Below are positions 16,796 through 25,147 of a stretch of 64,000 bases of DNA, in pieces; within the stretch, counting starts at the first letter, position 1, and each line of letters opens with the position of its first letter. A model generated the notes under the pieces. It ran no database searches. It saw only the letters and a program-made list of their open reading frames with translations, and was not told the origin of the DNA. Position numbers and translations under genes: made by a program. Origin of the DNA: Kitasatospora albolonga (GTDB lineage: Bacteria > Actinomycetota > Actinomycetes > Streptomycetales > Streptomycetaceae). The stretch lies in contig CP020563.1 of the NCBI GenBank assembly GCA_002082585.1, forward strand, positions 3,838,001 through 3,902,000, in the 5' to 3' direction.

Positions 16796-18496
16796 ATGGC
16801 CGCCGCGCTCACCCCCCAGCAGCTGTCCGAGACCCACCGGCCCACGCTCGACCAGGCCCTCGACGCGATCAGTACGCGCGCGTACTGGTCGCCGCACCCC
16901 GAGCACCCGAAGGCGTACGGCGAGGGCGGCGCCCCGGGCAGCCTGGGGGCGGCCGAGGGCAGGGCAGCGTTCGACGCGGTGCTGAACGCCCGGTTCGACC
17001 TGGACCAGCCGGGCACCGACGGCTGGACGGGCGGGGAGGTCTCGCCGTACGGGCCGGAGCTCGGCGTCGAGTATCCGCACGCCGACATCGACGTCCTGCT
17101 CCCGGCGATGCGGGCCGGTACGGGCGCCTGGCGGGCGGCGGGCCCCGAGACCCGGGCCCTGGTCTGTCTGGAGATCCTGTCGCGGATCAGCGCCCGCACC
17201 CACGAGCTGGCGCACGCCGTCATGCACACCAGCGGCCAAGCCTTCATGATGGCGTTCCAGGCGGGCGGCCCGCACGCGCAGGACCGTGGTCTGGAAGCCG
17301 TCGCGTACGCCTACCAGGAGCAGACCCGTACGCCGGGGACGGCCGACTGGTCCAAGCCGCAGGGCAAGCGCGATCCGCTGAAGCTGACCAAGTCGTTCAC
17401 CACGTCCGGGCGCGGGATCGCGCTGGTCATCGGCTGCAACACCTTCCCCACGTGGAACGGCTACCCGGGCCTGTTCGCCTCGCTCGCCACCGGCAACCCG
17501 GTGCTGGTGAAGCCGCACCCCAGGGCCGTGCTGCCGCTCGCGCTCACCGTGCGCATCGCCCGTGAGGTGCTCGCCGAGGCGGGCTTCGACCCCAACCTGG
17601 TCGCGCTCGCCGCCGAGCGGCCCGGCGAGGGCATCGCCAAGACCCTCGCGGTCCGCCCCGAGATCCGGATCATCGACTACACGGGCTCCACCGCCTTCGG
17701 CGACTGGCTGGAGGCCAACGCACGCCAGGCGCAGGTCTACACGGAGAAGGCCGGGGTCAACACAATCGTCGTCGACTCCACCGACGACTACCGGGGCATG
17801 CTCGCCAACGTGGCGTTCTCCCTCTCGCTCTACAGCGGCCAGATGTGCACCACCCCGCAGAACCTGCTGATCCCCCGGGACGGCATCACCACGGAGGACG
17901 GCGCCAAGTCGTACGACGAGGTGGTCACCGACATCGCGGCGGCCGTCACCGGCCTCCTCGGCGACGACGCCCGCGCGGCGGCCCTGCTCGGCGCCCTGGT
18001 CAACCCGGACGTCAGGGCCCGTGTCGAGGCGGCCGGTGAGCTGGGCGAGGTGGCCCTCCCCTCCCGTACGGTCGCCAACGCCGAGTTCCCCGACGCGGTC
18101 GTCCGTACGCCGGTCGTCGTCAAGCTCGACGGGACGAAGACCGACGAGGACGCGGCGTACCTCTCGGAGTGCTTCGGCCCGGTCTCCTTCGCCGTGGCGG
18201 TCGAGTCGACGGACGCGGCTCTGGAGCTGCTGCGCCGCACGATCCGCGAGAAGGGCGCGATGACGGTCGGCGCCTACACCACCTCCCCCGAGGTGGAGAG
18301 GGCGATCGAGGACGTCTGCCTGGATGAGTCGGCCCAGCTCTCGCTGAACCTGACCGGCGGGGTCTACGTCAACCAGACGGCCGCCTTCTCCGACTTCCAC
18401 GGCTCCGGCGGCAACCCGGCGGCCAACGCGGCCCTGTGCGACGCGGCCTTCGTCGCCAACCGCTTCCGGGTGGTGGAGGTGCGCCGCCAGGCGTAG
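16796..18496 (+). CDS. paaN: Phenylacetic acid degradation protein PaaN
   Basis: 566 aa aldehyde-dehydrogenase-fold protein of the actinobacterial PaaN type, acting after oxepin-CoA ring opening in phenylacetate breakdown. Visible are the cofactor region GIALVIGCNTFPTWNGYPG, the catalytic Cys in SGQMCTTPQN, VQTLK-like VKPHP and the E in EKAGVN. ATG 16796 has GAGGAG about 12 nt upstream; ATG 16778 is possible but overlaps that site. Controlled by the operator at 16726. Its stop abuts the stop of the convergent methyltransferase gene. Confidence 0.92.
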   Translation: MAAALTPQQLSETHRPTLDQALDAISTRAYWSPHPEHPKAYGEGGAPGSLGAAEGRAAFDAVLNARFDLDQPGTDGWTGGEVSPYGPELGVEYPHADIDVLLPAMRAGTGAWRAAGPETRALVCLEILSRISARTHELAHAVMHTSGQAFMMAFQAGGPHAQDRGLEAVAYAYQEQTRTPGTADWSKPQGKRDPLKLTKSFTTSGRGIALVIGCNTFPTWNGYPGLFASLATGNPVLVKPHPRAVLPLALTVRIAREVLAEAGFDPNLVALAAERPGEGIAKTLAVRPEIRIIDYTGSTAFGDWLEANARQAQVYTEKAGVNTIVVDSTDDYRGMLANVAFSLSLYSGQMCTTPQNLLIPRDGITTEDGAKSYDEVVTDIAAAVTGLLGDDARAAALLGALVNPDVRARVEAAGELGEVALPSRTVANAEFPDAVVRTPVVVKLDGTKTDEDAAYLSECFGPVSFAVAVESTDAALELLRRTIREKGAMTVGAYTTSPEVERAIEDVCLDESAQLSLNLTGGVYVNQTAAFSDFHGSGGNPAANAALCDAAFVANRFRVVEVRRQA

Positions 18497-19183
18497 CTAG
18501 TGGGCGTCCCGGGGGTCGGGGACATCGGCGTAGCGCTGCACCCACGCGTGCATCGCGATCGCCGCGGCGGCCCCCGCGTTGATGGACCGGGTCGAGCCGA
18601 ACTGGGCGATCGAGCACACCATCGAGGCATACTCGCGCGCCTCCTCGGTGAGGCCCGGCCCCTCCTGGCCGAACAGCAGCACACAGCGGCGCGGCAGCTC
18701 GGTCCGCTCCAGGGGTACGGCGCCGGGGAGGTTGTCGATCCCGATGATCGGCAGCCCCTCGGCCGCCGCCCAGGCGGTCAGGTCCGCCGTGTCGGGGTGG
18801 TGGCGCACATGCTGGTAGCGGTCGGTGACCATGGCGCCGCGCCGGTTCCAGCGCCGTCGGCCCACGATGTGGATCTCCTTCGCCAGGAAGGCGTTGGCGG
18901 TCCGCACGACCGAGCCGATGTTGAAGTCGTGGCCCCAGTTCTCCACGGCCACATGGAAGTCGTGCCGCCGCAGGTCGAGGTCGGCGACGATCGCCTCCCG
19001 CGTCCAGTAGCGGTAGGCGTCCCCGACGTTGCGCCGGTCGCCATGGGCCAGCAGCTCGGGGTCGTAGCGCTCGTCCTCGGGCCACGGCAGCGGGTGCGGC
19101 CCGACGCCGATCCCCTGGCCGTAGCCGTCGTCGTACTGGAGGGGCTCTGGGGTGCCGCCGGTGCTGCCGGTCTCGCTGCTCAC
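18497..19183 (-). CDS. TrmH/SpoU-family RNA 2'-O-methyltransferase
   Basis: 228 aa SPOUT enzyme. The three family motifs are present: NIGSVVRTANAF (motif 1), LLFGQEGPGLTEEA (motif 2) and STRSINAGAAAAIAMHAW (motif 3), forming the knot that binds S-adenosylmethionine. Target RNA, tRNA or rRNA, cannot be decided. GTG 19183 overlaps the stop of the upstream HTTM gene (GTGA). Confidence 0.9.
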   Translation of the reverse strand: MSSETGSTGGTPEPLQYDDGYGQGIGVGPHPLPWPEDERYDPELLAHGDRRNVGDAYRYWTREAIVADLDLRRHDFHVAVENWGHDFNIGSVVRTANAFLAKEIHIVGRRRWNRRGAMVTDRYQHVRHHPDTADLTAWAAAEGLPIIGIDNLPGAVPLERTELPRRCVLLFGQEGPGLTEEAREYASMVCSIAQFGSTRSINAGAAAAIAMHAWVQRYADVPDPRDAH

Positions 19184-20484
19184 CCGACGAGCGTATGGCC
19201 CCCGCCACCGCCGTGCGGCGGGGCCTCCCCCGTACCGCCGCGTCCCTCCGGCACCGGGCGCGCGGTGGGCACCTCCGGCGGGCCGCCGCCCCCGGTGGGG
19301 CGCCACCGCCGCGGCAGCCGCCCCAGCAGCCGCTGCCGACCCAGCGCGGCCCGGCCGCCCAGCCAGACCAGGAAGGCCGTCGGCAGGAACACCGCGTCCG
19401 CCGCGATCATCGCCATCGAGAAGAACGGCAGCCCGAGCAGCAGGGCGATCCCGGCGTGCTCACCGATCATGATGACCAGCAGGACGTTCTTGATCCGCCG
19501 GTTGAACAGGGTGAACGGGAACGCGACCTGGACGATGACGGTCGCGTACGTCAGCACCATCACCATCAGCCCGCTGGAGGCGAGCACGTCCGACAGGGCG
19601 GGCCACGGGGTGAAGTAGTCGAGCTTGAGCGGGTAGTAGAGCGCGGTGCCGTCCTGCCAGCGCGAGCCCTGGATCTTGTACCAGCCGGCGGTCGCGTAGA
19701 TCAGGCAGACCTCGACCATGATCACGACGAGCGTGGCGTTGTGCAGGAGGTTGGCCAGCACATCGAGCAGGGCGCGCGGCTGCCCGTACGGCGCGTGGCG
19801 GTTCACGGCCCACCAGGCGGCGGCGGAGAGCCAGAGCAGCCAGAGCAGCACCGGGAGCCACCAGGTCCCGCCGAGGCCGTCCATCAGGGTGGCCCCCAGC
19901 AGGACCGGGCCGAGGACAGCCCAGAGCACCGGGCCCGCGATGTCCCGCCGGGGCGGCAGGCCGAGCGCGCCGCGCTCCGCGTCCCGGGCCGCGCGCCGGG
20001 CGTCCAGCGACCAGACCTGGGCGCAGCGCGTCAGCACGAGGTAGATCGCCATCAGGTGGATGACGTTGTCGCCGCCGTCGCCCATGAAGACGCTGCGGTT
20101 CTGTACGGAGAGCACGCCGACCATGAAGAGGACCGACATGGTCCGGGTGCGCCACCCCAGGAGCAGGGCGGCGGCGGAGAGCAGGGTGAGCGCGTACACC
20201 GTCTCGAACCAGAGCGCGCTGTCCGACCAGAGGAGCACGGAGAACGCGTCGTTGCCCGCCGTGAGCTGCCGGGCCAGGTCCCAGTGCCACGGGCTGTCGG
20301 GGCCGTACAGCTCATGGCGGTGCGGCAGCTCGCGCAGCAGGAAGAAGAGGTAGGTGGCGGAGAAGCCGATCCGGATGACGGCGCTCTGGTACGGGCCGAG
20401 GGCGGACGCGGTGATGCGCTGGAGGCCGCGGGCCAGGGCCGTCCCGGCGTCGGCGATCCGGTCGGGGCGCGGGGCGGCGGTCAC
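19180..20484 (-). CDS. HTTM-domain membrane protein
   Basis: 434 aa, many membrane helices. The HTTM domain is related to the membrane part of vitamin-K-dependent gamma-carboxylase; its role in bacteria is unknown. Recognisable features are YQSAVIRIGFSATYLFFLLREL near the N-terminus, an extracytoplasmic YGPDSPWHWD segment, GDGGDNVIHLMAIYLVLTRCAQVWSLDAR and a YKIQGSRWQDGTALYYPL segment. ATG 20484 overlaps the stop of the DUF5819 gene. The two are a recurrent actinobacterial pair, suggesting a shared membrane complex (inference). Confidence 0.87.
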   Translation of the reverse strand: MTAAPRPDRIADAGTALARGLQRITASALGPYQSAVIRIGFSATYLFFLLRELPHRHELYGPDSPWHWDLARQLTAGNDAFSVLLWSDSALWFETVYALTLLSAAALLLGWRTRTMSVLFMVGVLSVQNRSVFMGDGGDNVIHLMAIYLVLTRCAQVWSLDARRAARDAERGALGLPPRRDIAGPVLWAVLGPVLLGATLMDGLGGTWWLPVLLWLLWLSAAAWWAVNRHAPYGQPRALLDVLANLLHNATLVVIMVEVCLIYATAGWYKIQGSRWQDGTALYYPLKLDYFTPWPALSDVLASSGLMVMVLTYATVIVQVAFPFTLFNRRIKNVLLVIMIGEHAGIALLLGLPFFSMAMIAADAVFLPTAFLVWLGGRAALGRQRLLGRLPRRWRPTGGGGPPEVPTARPVPEGRGGTGEAPPHGGGGGHTLVG

Positions 20485-21293
20485 TGGGTCCCCTCCTCGC
20501 CGCGCGCCGTGTCACGCGGGGCGGGCAGATCGTCGGGGGTCACGTCCCACCAGGGGAGTACCCGGTAGTCGGTCCGGGGCTTGGCCTTCTCGGTGGACCA
20601 CGAGGGCGGGGGGATGAGGCTGGTGGCCGACCTCATCTGGATGCGCTCGACCGTGCCGCCGAGGTCGCGCTCGCTCAGCCGGAGCATCGCGATGCGCCGG
20701 ACGTAGCGTTCGGAGAGGTCGCCGCGCAGGCCGTTGGGGCGGTTGTCGCTGTCGTGCGAGTTCACGTAGAAGTCCCAGCCCCGGCGGAGCTCGTTCTGGT
20801 TCACATGGCTGGGCAGGAGGCTGCCGCGTATCGCGTCGCCGTCCTGGCGGGAGAGGCTCATCCAGCCGGTGGTGCGGCGCCCGTCGGGCCCGGCCACCTC
20901 GGCACGGACATGGACGGCGATGTTCTGCTGGAGCGGGTTGGGGGCGAAGAGCTTCCAGTTCTGCTCGAACTCCGGGTAGATCCAGTCGTCGACCGTCTTG
21001 CCGTGCTGCTTGGTCAGCGTGTTGGAGGGGGCCACGTGCAGGAAGACCATCGCCACCTGCGCGCAGGCCAGCAGCCCGATGAGGGAGAGGGCGAGGGCGG
21101 CGACGACCTGGTAGCCGAACGAGAGCCCGGCTATGCCCGGACCGGCGGGGCGCCCGCTGCCGGGGAGGGGCCCGCCGCCGGGGAGTACGTCGCCGGGGTG
21201 CCCGGCTCCCGGGGCCCTGCCGGTGTCCGTGCCGCCGGAATGCCCGGTGCCGGAAGCCCCGCCGGCCAAGCTCCCGTCGTGGTCCGAATCCAT
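20481..21293 (-). CDS. DUF5819 membrane-anchored protein
   Basis: 270 aa. A Gly/Ser-rich cytosolic N-terminus of about 50 residues, one membrane helix (VVAALALSLIGLLACAQVAMVFL), and an extracytoplasmic domain with the family hallmark WKLFAPNPLQQNIAVHVRAE and RGWDFYVNSH. Function unknown. ATG 21293 has a GGGGCGGG just upstream; GTG 21320 is an in-frame alternative. First gene of a coupled DUF5819-HTTM-TrmH operon, divergent from paaA. Confidence 0.83.
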   Translation of the reverse strand: MDSDHDGSLAGGASGTGHSGGTDTGRAPGAGHPGDVLPGGGPLPGSGRPAGPGIAGLSFGYQVVAALALSLIGLLACAQVAMVFLHVAPSNTLTKQHGKTVDDWIYPEFEQNWKLFAPNPLQQNIAVHVRAEVAGPDGRRTTGWMSLSRQDGDAIRGSLLPSHVNQNELRRGWDFYVNSHDSDNRPNGLRGDLSERYVRRIAMLRLSERDLGGTVERIQMRSATSLIPPPSWSTEKAKPRTDYRVLPWWDVTPDDLPAPRDTARGEEGTQ

Positions 21294-21324
21294 CCCGCCC
21301 CGTTCACCGTCGAGCACCACTCAG

Positions 21325-21342
21325 TTATCCACAGGGTTGACA
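21325..21342. promoter_or_regulatory. DnaA box TTATCCACA and adjoining TTGACA
   Basis: TTATCCACA (21325-21333) is a perfect DnaA box. Four bases on, TTGACA (21337-21342) is a consensus -35 hexamer pointing to paaA; the best -10 at the right distance, GACCAT (21361-21366), is weak. Confidence 0.55.
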
Positions 21343-21377
21343 CCCTACGGGCCGTCGACCGACCATTGAAGTCAGTG

Positions 21378-21394
21378 AACCGAACGATCGGTCG
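21378..21394. promoter_or_regulatory. TetR operator upstream of paaA
   Basis: AACCGAACGATCGGTCG, the exact reverse complement of 16726-16742. It lies 15 bp before the paaA start, downstream of the candidate -35, where a bound repressor would block the promoter or early elongation. Confidence 0.88.
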
Positions 21395-21408
21395 GTAGGG
21401 AGCCCGGG

Positions 21409-22497
21409 ATGGCGGCAGTGACTGCGGAGCAGAAGACGCAGAGCACCTCAGGCACGGCGAAGGGGACGGGAACGGCGGCGGGCGCGGCCGCGGACCCGGC
21501 GGACGCGGCACGCCTCGCCGCCTTCGACGCGGCCGTGGCGGCCGACGACCGCATCGAGCCGCGCGACTGGATGCCCGAGGCGTATCGGGCCACGCTGGTC
21601 CGCCAGATGGCCCAGCACGCCCACTCGGAAATCATCGGCATGCAGCCCGAGGCCAACTGGATCACCCGCGCGCCCTCGCTGCGCCGCAAGGCGATCCTGA
21701 TGGCCAAGGTGCAGGACGAGGCCGGACACGGTCTGTATCTGTACAGCGCGGCCGAGACGCTCGGCACCAGCCGCGAGGAGCTGCTCGACAAGCTCCACGC
21801 CGGCCGCCAGCGCTATTCGTCGATCTTCAACTACCCCACCCTGACCTGGGCCGACGTCGGCGCGATCGGCTGGCTGGTGGACGGCGCGGCGATCACCAAC
21901 CAGGTGCCGCTCTGCCGCTGCTCCTACGGCCCCTACGCCCGTGCGATGGTCCGTATCTGCAAGGAGGAGTCCTTCCACCAGCGCCAGGGGTACGAGCTGC
22001 TGCTCGCCCTGAGCCGGGGCACCGAGGCCCAGCACGCGATGGCCCAGGACGCGGTGGACCGCTGGTGGTGGCCGTCGCTGATGATGTTCGGCCCGCCCGA
22101 CGACGCGTCGTCGCACTCCGAGCAGTCGATGGCCTGGAAGATCAAGCGGCACTCCAACGACGAGCTGCGGCAGCGCTTCGTGGACATCTGCGTGCCCCAG
22201 GCCGAGGCACTGGGCCTCACCCTGCCGGACCCCGACATCCGGTGGAACGAGGAGCGCGGACAGCACGACTTCGGCGCGATCGACTGGACGGAGTTCCAGC
22301 AGGTCCTCAAGGGCAACGGCCCGTGCAACGAGCAGCGGATCACGCAGCGGCGCAGGGCCCACGAAGAAGGCGCCTGGGTCCGGGACGCGGCCGCCGCGTA
22401 CGCCGCCAAGCACACCGCCCCGTCCGCCCGGCAAACACCGGGCGCACCTCAGGCACCGCAGGCACCGCAGGCACCGCAGATGGAGGAGACGGTATGA
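21409..22497 (+). CDS. paaA: 1,2-phenylacetyl-CoA epoxidase, catalytic subunit PaaA
   Basis: 362 aa. Ferritin-like di-iron subunit of the PaaABCE multicomponent oxygenase that epoxidises the ring of phenylacetyl-CoA. Di-iron ligands lie in the helices around [33 protein letters not shown] and [13 protein letters not shown]. Family core starts near residue 35; the first 30 residues are Thr/Ala-rich and the C-terminus ends in an APQAPQAPQ repeat. AGGGAG precedes the ATG. Head of a five-gene operon with overlapping junctions. Confidence 0.96.
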   Translation: MAAVTAEQKTQSTSGTAKGTGTAAGAAADPADAARLAAFDAAVAADDRIEPRDWMPEAYRATLVRQMAQHAHSEIIGMQPEANWITRAPSLRRKAILMAKVQDEAGHGLYLYSAAETLGTSREELLDKLHAGRQRYSSIFNYPTLTWADVGAIGWLVDGAAITNQVPLCRCSYGPYARAMVRICKEESFHQRQGYELLLALSRGTEAQHAMAQDAVDRWWWPSLMMFGPPDDASSHSEQSMAWKIKRHSNDELRQRFVDICVPQAEALGLTLPDPDIRWNEERGQHDFGAIDWTEFQQVLKGNGPCNEQRITQRRRAHEEGAWVRDAAAAYAAKHTAPSARQTPGAPQAPQAPQAPQMEETV

Positions 22498-22784
22498 CCA
22501 GCTCGACCGACTGGCCGCTGTGGGAGGTGTTCGTGCGCTCGCGGCGCGGGCTGTCCCACACCCACGCGGGCAGCCTCCACGCCCCCGACGCCGAGATGGC
22601 CCTGCGCAACGCGCGCGACCTCTACACCCGCCGCTCGGAGGGCGTCTCGATCTGGGTGGTGCCCTCCACCGAGATCACCGCCTCCTCCCCCGACGAGAAG
22701 GACTCGTTCTTCGAGCCGGCCGCGGACAAGCCCTACCGCCACCCGACCTTCTACGAGATCCCGGACGGGGTGAAGCACCTGTGA
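22494..22784 (+). CDS. paaB: 1,2-phenylacetyl-CoA epoxidase subunit PaaB
   Basis: 96 aa, normal length. Small structural subunit that stabilises the PaaA/PaaC hetero-oligomer. Family markers are [36 protein letters not shown] and a VVPS strand. ATG overlaps the paaA stop (ATGA) and its TGA overlaps the paaC GTG. Confidence 0.95.
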   Translation: MTSSTDWPLWEVFVRSRRGLSHTHAGSLHAPDAEMALRNARDLYTRRSEGVSIWVVPSTEITASSPDEKDSFFEPAADKPYRHPTFYEIPDGVKHL

Positions 22785-23494
22785 GCGCCGCACTCGCCCT
22801 CGGCGACGACGCGCTGGTGCTCTCGCACCGGCTGGGGGAGTGGGCGGGCCACGCCCCCGTCCTGGAGGAGGAGGTGGCGCTCGCCAACATCGCCCTGGAC
22901 CTGCTGGGCCAGGCGCGGGTGCTGCTCTCGCTCGTCGGTGACGAGGACGAGCTGGCCTACCTCCGCGAGGAGCGGGCCTTCCGCAACCTCCAGCTGGTCG
23001 AGCAGCCCAACGGGGACTTCGCCCACACCATCGCCCGCCAGCTCTACTTCTCCGTCCACCAGCACCTGCTGTACGAGCGGCTGGCGGCCGGGGGCGGCGA
23101 GTTCGCGGACCTGGCGGCGAAGGCCGTGAAGGAGGTCGCCTACCACCGGGACCACGCCGAGCAGTGGGTTCTGCGGCTCGGCGACGGCACCGCCGAGAGC
23201 CATGAGCGGATGCAGGCGGGGCTGGAGGCGCTCTGGCGCTTCACCGGCGAGATGTTCCAGCCGGTCGAAGGGCTGGACGCCGGGTCCGGTGTCGACTGGG
23301 AGGAGCTGGGGGCCGCCTGGCTCTCCGCCGTCACCGCCACCGTGGAGCGGGCCACGCTGACGCTCCCCACCGGCCCCCGCACCGGGGCCTGGGCGGCGGG
23401 CGCGGGCAGGCAGGGGCTGCACACCGAGCCGTTCGGGCGGATGCTCGCCGAGATGCAGCATCTGCACCGGAGCCACCCGGGGGCGTCATGGTGA
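22781..23494 (+). CDS. paaC: 1,2-phenylacetyl-CoA epoxidase subunit PaaC
   Basis: 237 aa. Ferritin-like but non-catalytic partner of PaaA. Recognisable segments: LGDDALVLSHRLGEWAGHAP, NIALDLLGQARVLL, VEQPNGDFAHTIARQ and VAYHRDHAEQWVLRLGDGT. GTG start within GTGA; the 3' end overlaps paaD by 7 nt (start 23488). Confidence 0.95.
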   Translation: MSAALALGDDALVLSHRLGEWAGHAPVLEEEVALANIALDLLGQARVLLSLVGDEDELAYLREERAFRNLQLVEQPNGDFAHTIARQLYFSVHQHLLYERLAAGGGEFADLAAKAVKEVAYHRDHAEQWVLRLGDGTAESHERMQAGLEALWRFTGEMFQPVEGLDAGSGVDWEELGAAWLSAVTATVERATLTLPTGPRTGAWAAGAGRQGLHTEPFGRMLAEMQHLHRSHPGASW

Positions 23495-23985
23495 CCGACA
23501 CCCCGCTGGAGGCGGAGCTGCGCACCCTCGCCGGGTCCGTCCCGGACCCCGAGCTCCCGGTGCTGACCCTGGCCGAGCTGGGCGTGCTGCGGGGCGTGGA
23601 CGTGGAGGGCCCGGGCCGGGTGACGGTCCGGCTCACCCCGACGTACACCGGCTGCCCGGCGATCGAGGCCATGTCCGCCGACATCGAGCGCGTGCTCCAC
23701 GAGAACGGGGTGCCCGAGGTCTCCGTGGTCACGGTGCTCGCACCGGCCTGGTCGACCGACGACATCAGCGCGGAGGGACGCCGGAAGCTGGCCGAGTTCG
23801 GCATAGCGCCCCCGCGCGCCCACAGCGCCGACGGCGGCCCCGTGCCGCTGACGCTCTCGGTGCGCTGCCCGCACTGCGGCTCCACGGAGACGGAGCTGCT
23901 CAGCCGGTTCTCCTCCACGGCGTGCAAGGCCCTGCGCCGCTGCGTCGCCTGCCGCGAACCGTTCGACCACTTCAAGGAGTTGTAG
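23488..23985 (+). CDS. paaD: PaaD, iron-sulfur maturation factor for the Paa oxygenase
   Basis: 165 aa. N-terminal MIP18/DUF59 domain (VPDPELPVLTLAELGVLRGV, TPTYTGCPAIEAM) and a C-terminal zinc-ribbon-like segment with two CxxC pairs (CPHC and CVAC), the PaaD/PaaJ layout. It is thought to help assemble the Fe-S cluster of PaaE. ATG 23488 followed by GTG 23491; either could initiate. Directly followed by paaE. Confidence 0.93.
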   Translation: MVTDTPLEAELRTLAGSVPDPELPVLTLAELGVLRGVDVEGPGRVTVRLTPTYTGCPAIEAMSADIERVLHENGVPEVSVVTVLAPAWSTDDISAEGRRKLAEFGIAPPRAHSADGGPVPLTLSVRCPHCGSTETELLSRFSSTACKALRRCVACREPFDHFKEL

Positions 23986-25044
23986 ATGTTCCATCCGCTC
24001 CGGGTCAGCGCGATCGAACGGATCACGGACGACGCGGTGGCCGTCACCTTCGCCGTGCCCGCCGAACTGCGCGAGACCTTCCGCCACAAGCCGGGCCAGC
24101 ATCTGAACGTGCGCTTCACCGTGGACGGCAAGGAGATCCGCCGTTCGTACTCGATCTGCGCACCGGCCACCGAGCAGCCCGCCGAGCCGGTGGTGCGGGT
24201 CGGCATCCGGGGGGTGGAGGGCGGGGCGTTCTCCACCTACGCCCTGAAGGAGCTGGCCGTCGGGGACCGGGTGGAGGCCATGCCTCCGATGGGCCGCTTC
24301 GTGCTGGAGCCGCGTCCGGGGCTGTTCGCGGCGGTGGTCGGCGGCAGCGGGATCACGCCCGTGCTGTCGATGGCGGCCACGCTCCTGGCGCGGGAGGAGA
24401 AGGCGCGGTTCTGCCTGATCCGCAGCGACCGCACGGCGGCCTCCACGATGTTCCTGGACGAGGTGGCCGACCTCAAGGACCGCCATCCGGACCGCTTCCA
24501 GCTGATCACCGCGCTCTCCCGGGAGGAGCAGTCGGCCGGGCTCCCCTCCGGCCGCCTGGACACCGAGCGGCTCACCGCCCTGCTGCCGGCGGTGCTTCCG
24601 GTGGCGGAGGTGGACGGCTGGTTCCTGTGCGGGCCGCTCGGTCTCGTACGGGGCACGGAGAAGGCCCTGCGCACGCTCGGCGTCGACCGGTCCCGGGTCC
24701 ACCAGGAGATCTTCCACGTCGACGACGGCCCGTCCGACGTCACGGTGGTCAAGGTCGCCGCGCCCTCCGACGCCACGCTGACGGCCACCCTGCACGGCCG
24801 CTCGGGCAGCTGGCCCGTGAAGGACGCGGAATCGCTGCTGGAGACGGTGCTGCGGAGCCGCTCGGACGCCCCGTACGCCTGCAAGGGCGGGGTGTGCGGG
24901 ACCTGCCGGGCATTCCTCGTCTCGGGAGAGGTCCGGATGGAGCGGAACTTCGCGCTGGAGCCGGAGGAGACGGACGCCGGTTTCGTGCTGGCCTGCCAGG
25001 CACATCCGCTCACCCCGGAGGTGGAGCTGGACTTCGACCGCTGA
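23986..25044 (+). CDS. paaE: PaaE, ferredoxin-NADP reductase subunit of phenylacetyl-CoA epoxidase
   Basis: 352 aa. Passes electrons from NADPH to the di-iron centre. FAD-binding barrel with RRSYSIC (about residue 48), NADP domain with VVGGSGITPVLSMA, and a C-terminal plant-type [2Fe-2S] domain with the ligand set C-x4-C-x2-C (CKGGVCGTC) plus a distal Cys in LACQ. ATG follows the paaD TAG without a gap. Confidence 0.95.
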   Translation: MFHPLRVSAIERITDDAVAVTFAVPAELRETFRHKPGQHLNVRFTVDGKEIRRSYSICAPATEQPAEPVVRVGIRGVEGGAFSTYALKELAVGDRVEAMPPMGRFVLEPRPGLFAAVVGGSGITPVLSMAATLLAREEKARFCLIRSDRTAASTMFLDEVADLKDRHPDRFQLITALSREEQSAGLPSGRLDTERLTALLPAVLPVAEVDGWFLCGPLGLVRGTEKALRTLGVDRSRVHQEIFHVDDGPSDVTVVKVAAPSDATLTATLHGRSGSWPVKDAESLLETVLRSRSDAPYACKGGVCGTCRAFLVSGEVRMERNFALEPEETDAGFVLACQAHPLTPEVELDFDR

Positions 25045-25070
25045 CGCGGTTCCCGCCTCTTCCCTTCTCC

Positions 25071-25084
25071 TGGAACCTGTTCTA
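25071..25084. promoter_or_regulatory. KstR-type motif upstream of the acyl-CoA dehydrogenase
   Basis: TGGAACCTGTTCTA fits the published KstR consensus TnnAACnnGTTnnA at every fixed position. KstR is the TetR repressor of sterol catabolism in actinobacteria. The site lies 64 bp before the start of the next gene. Confidence 0.65.
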
Positions 25085-25147
25085 CCTTGACGGCCCGTCA
25101 GGGGCGGGGCAGGACAGGTTTCGGGGCGCCAACGGGAGGCCGGGACA

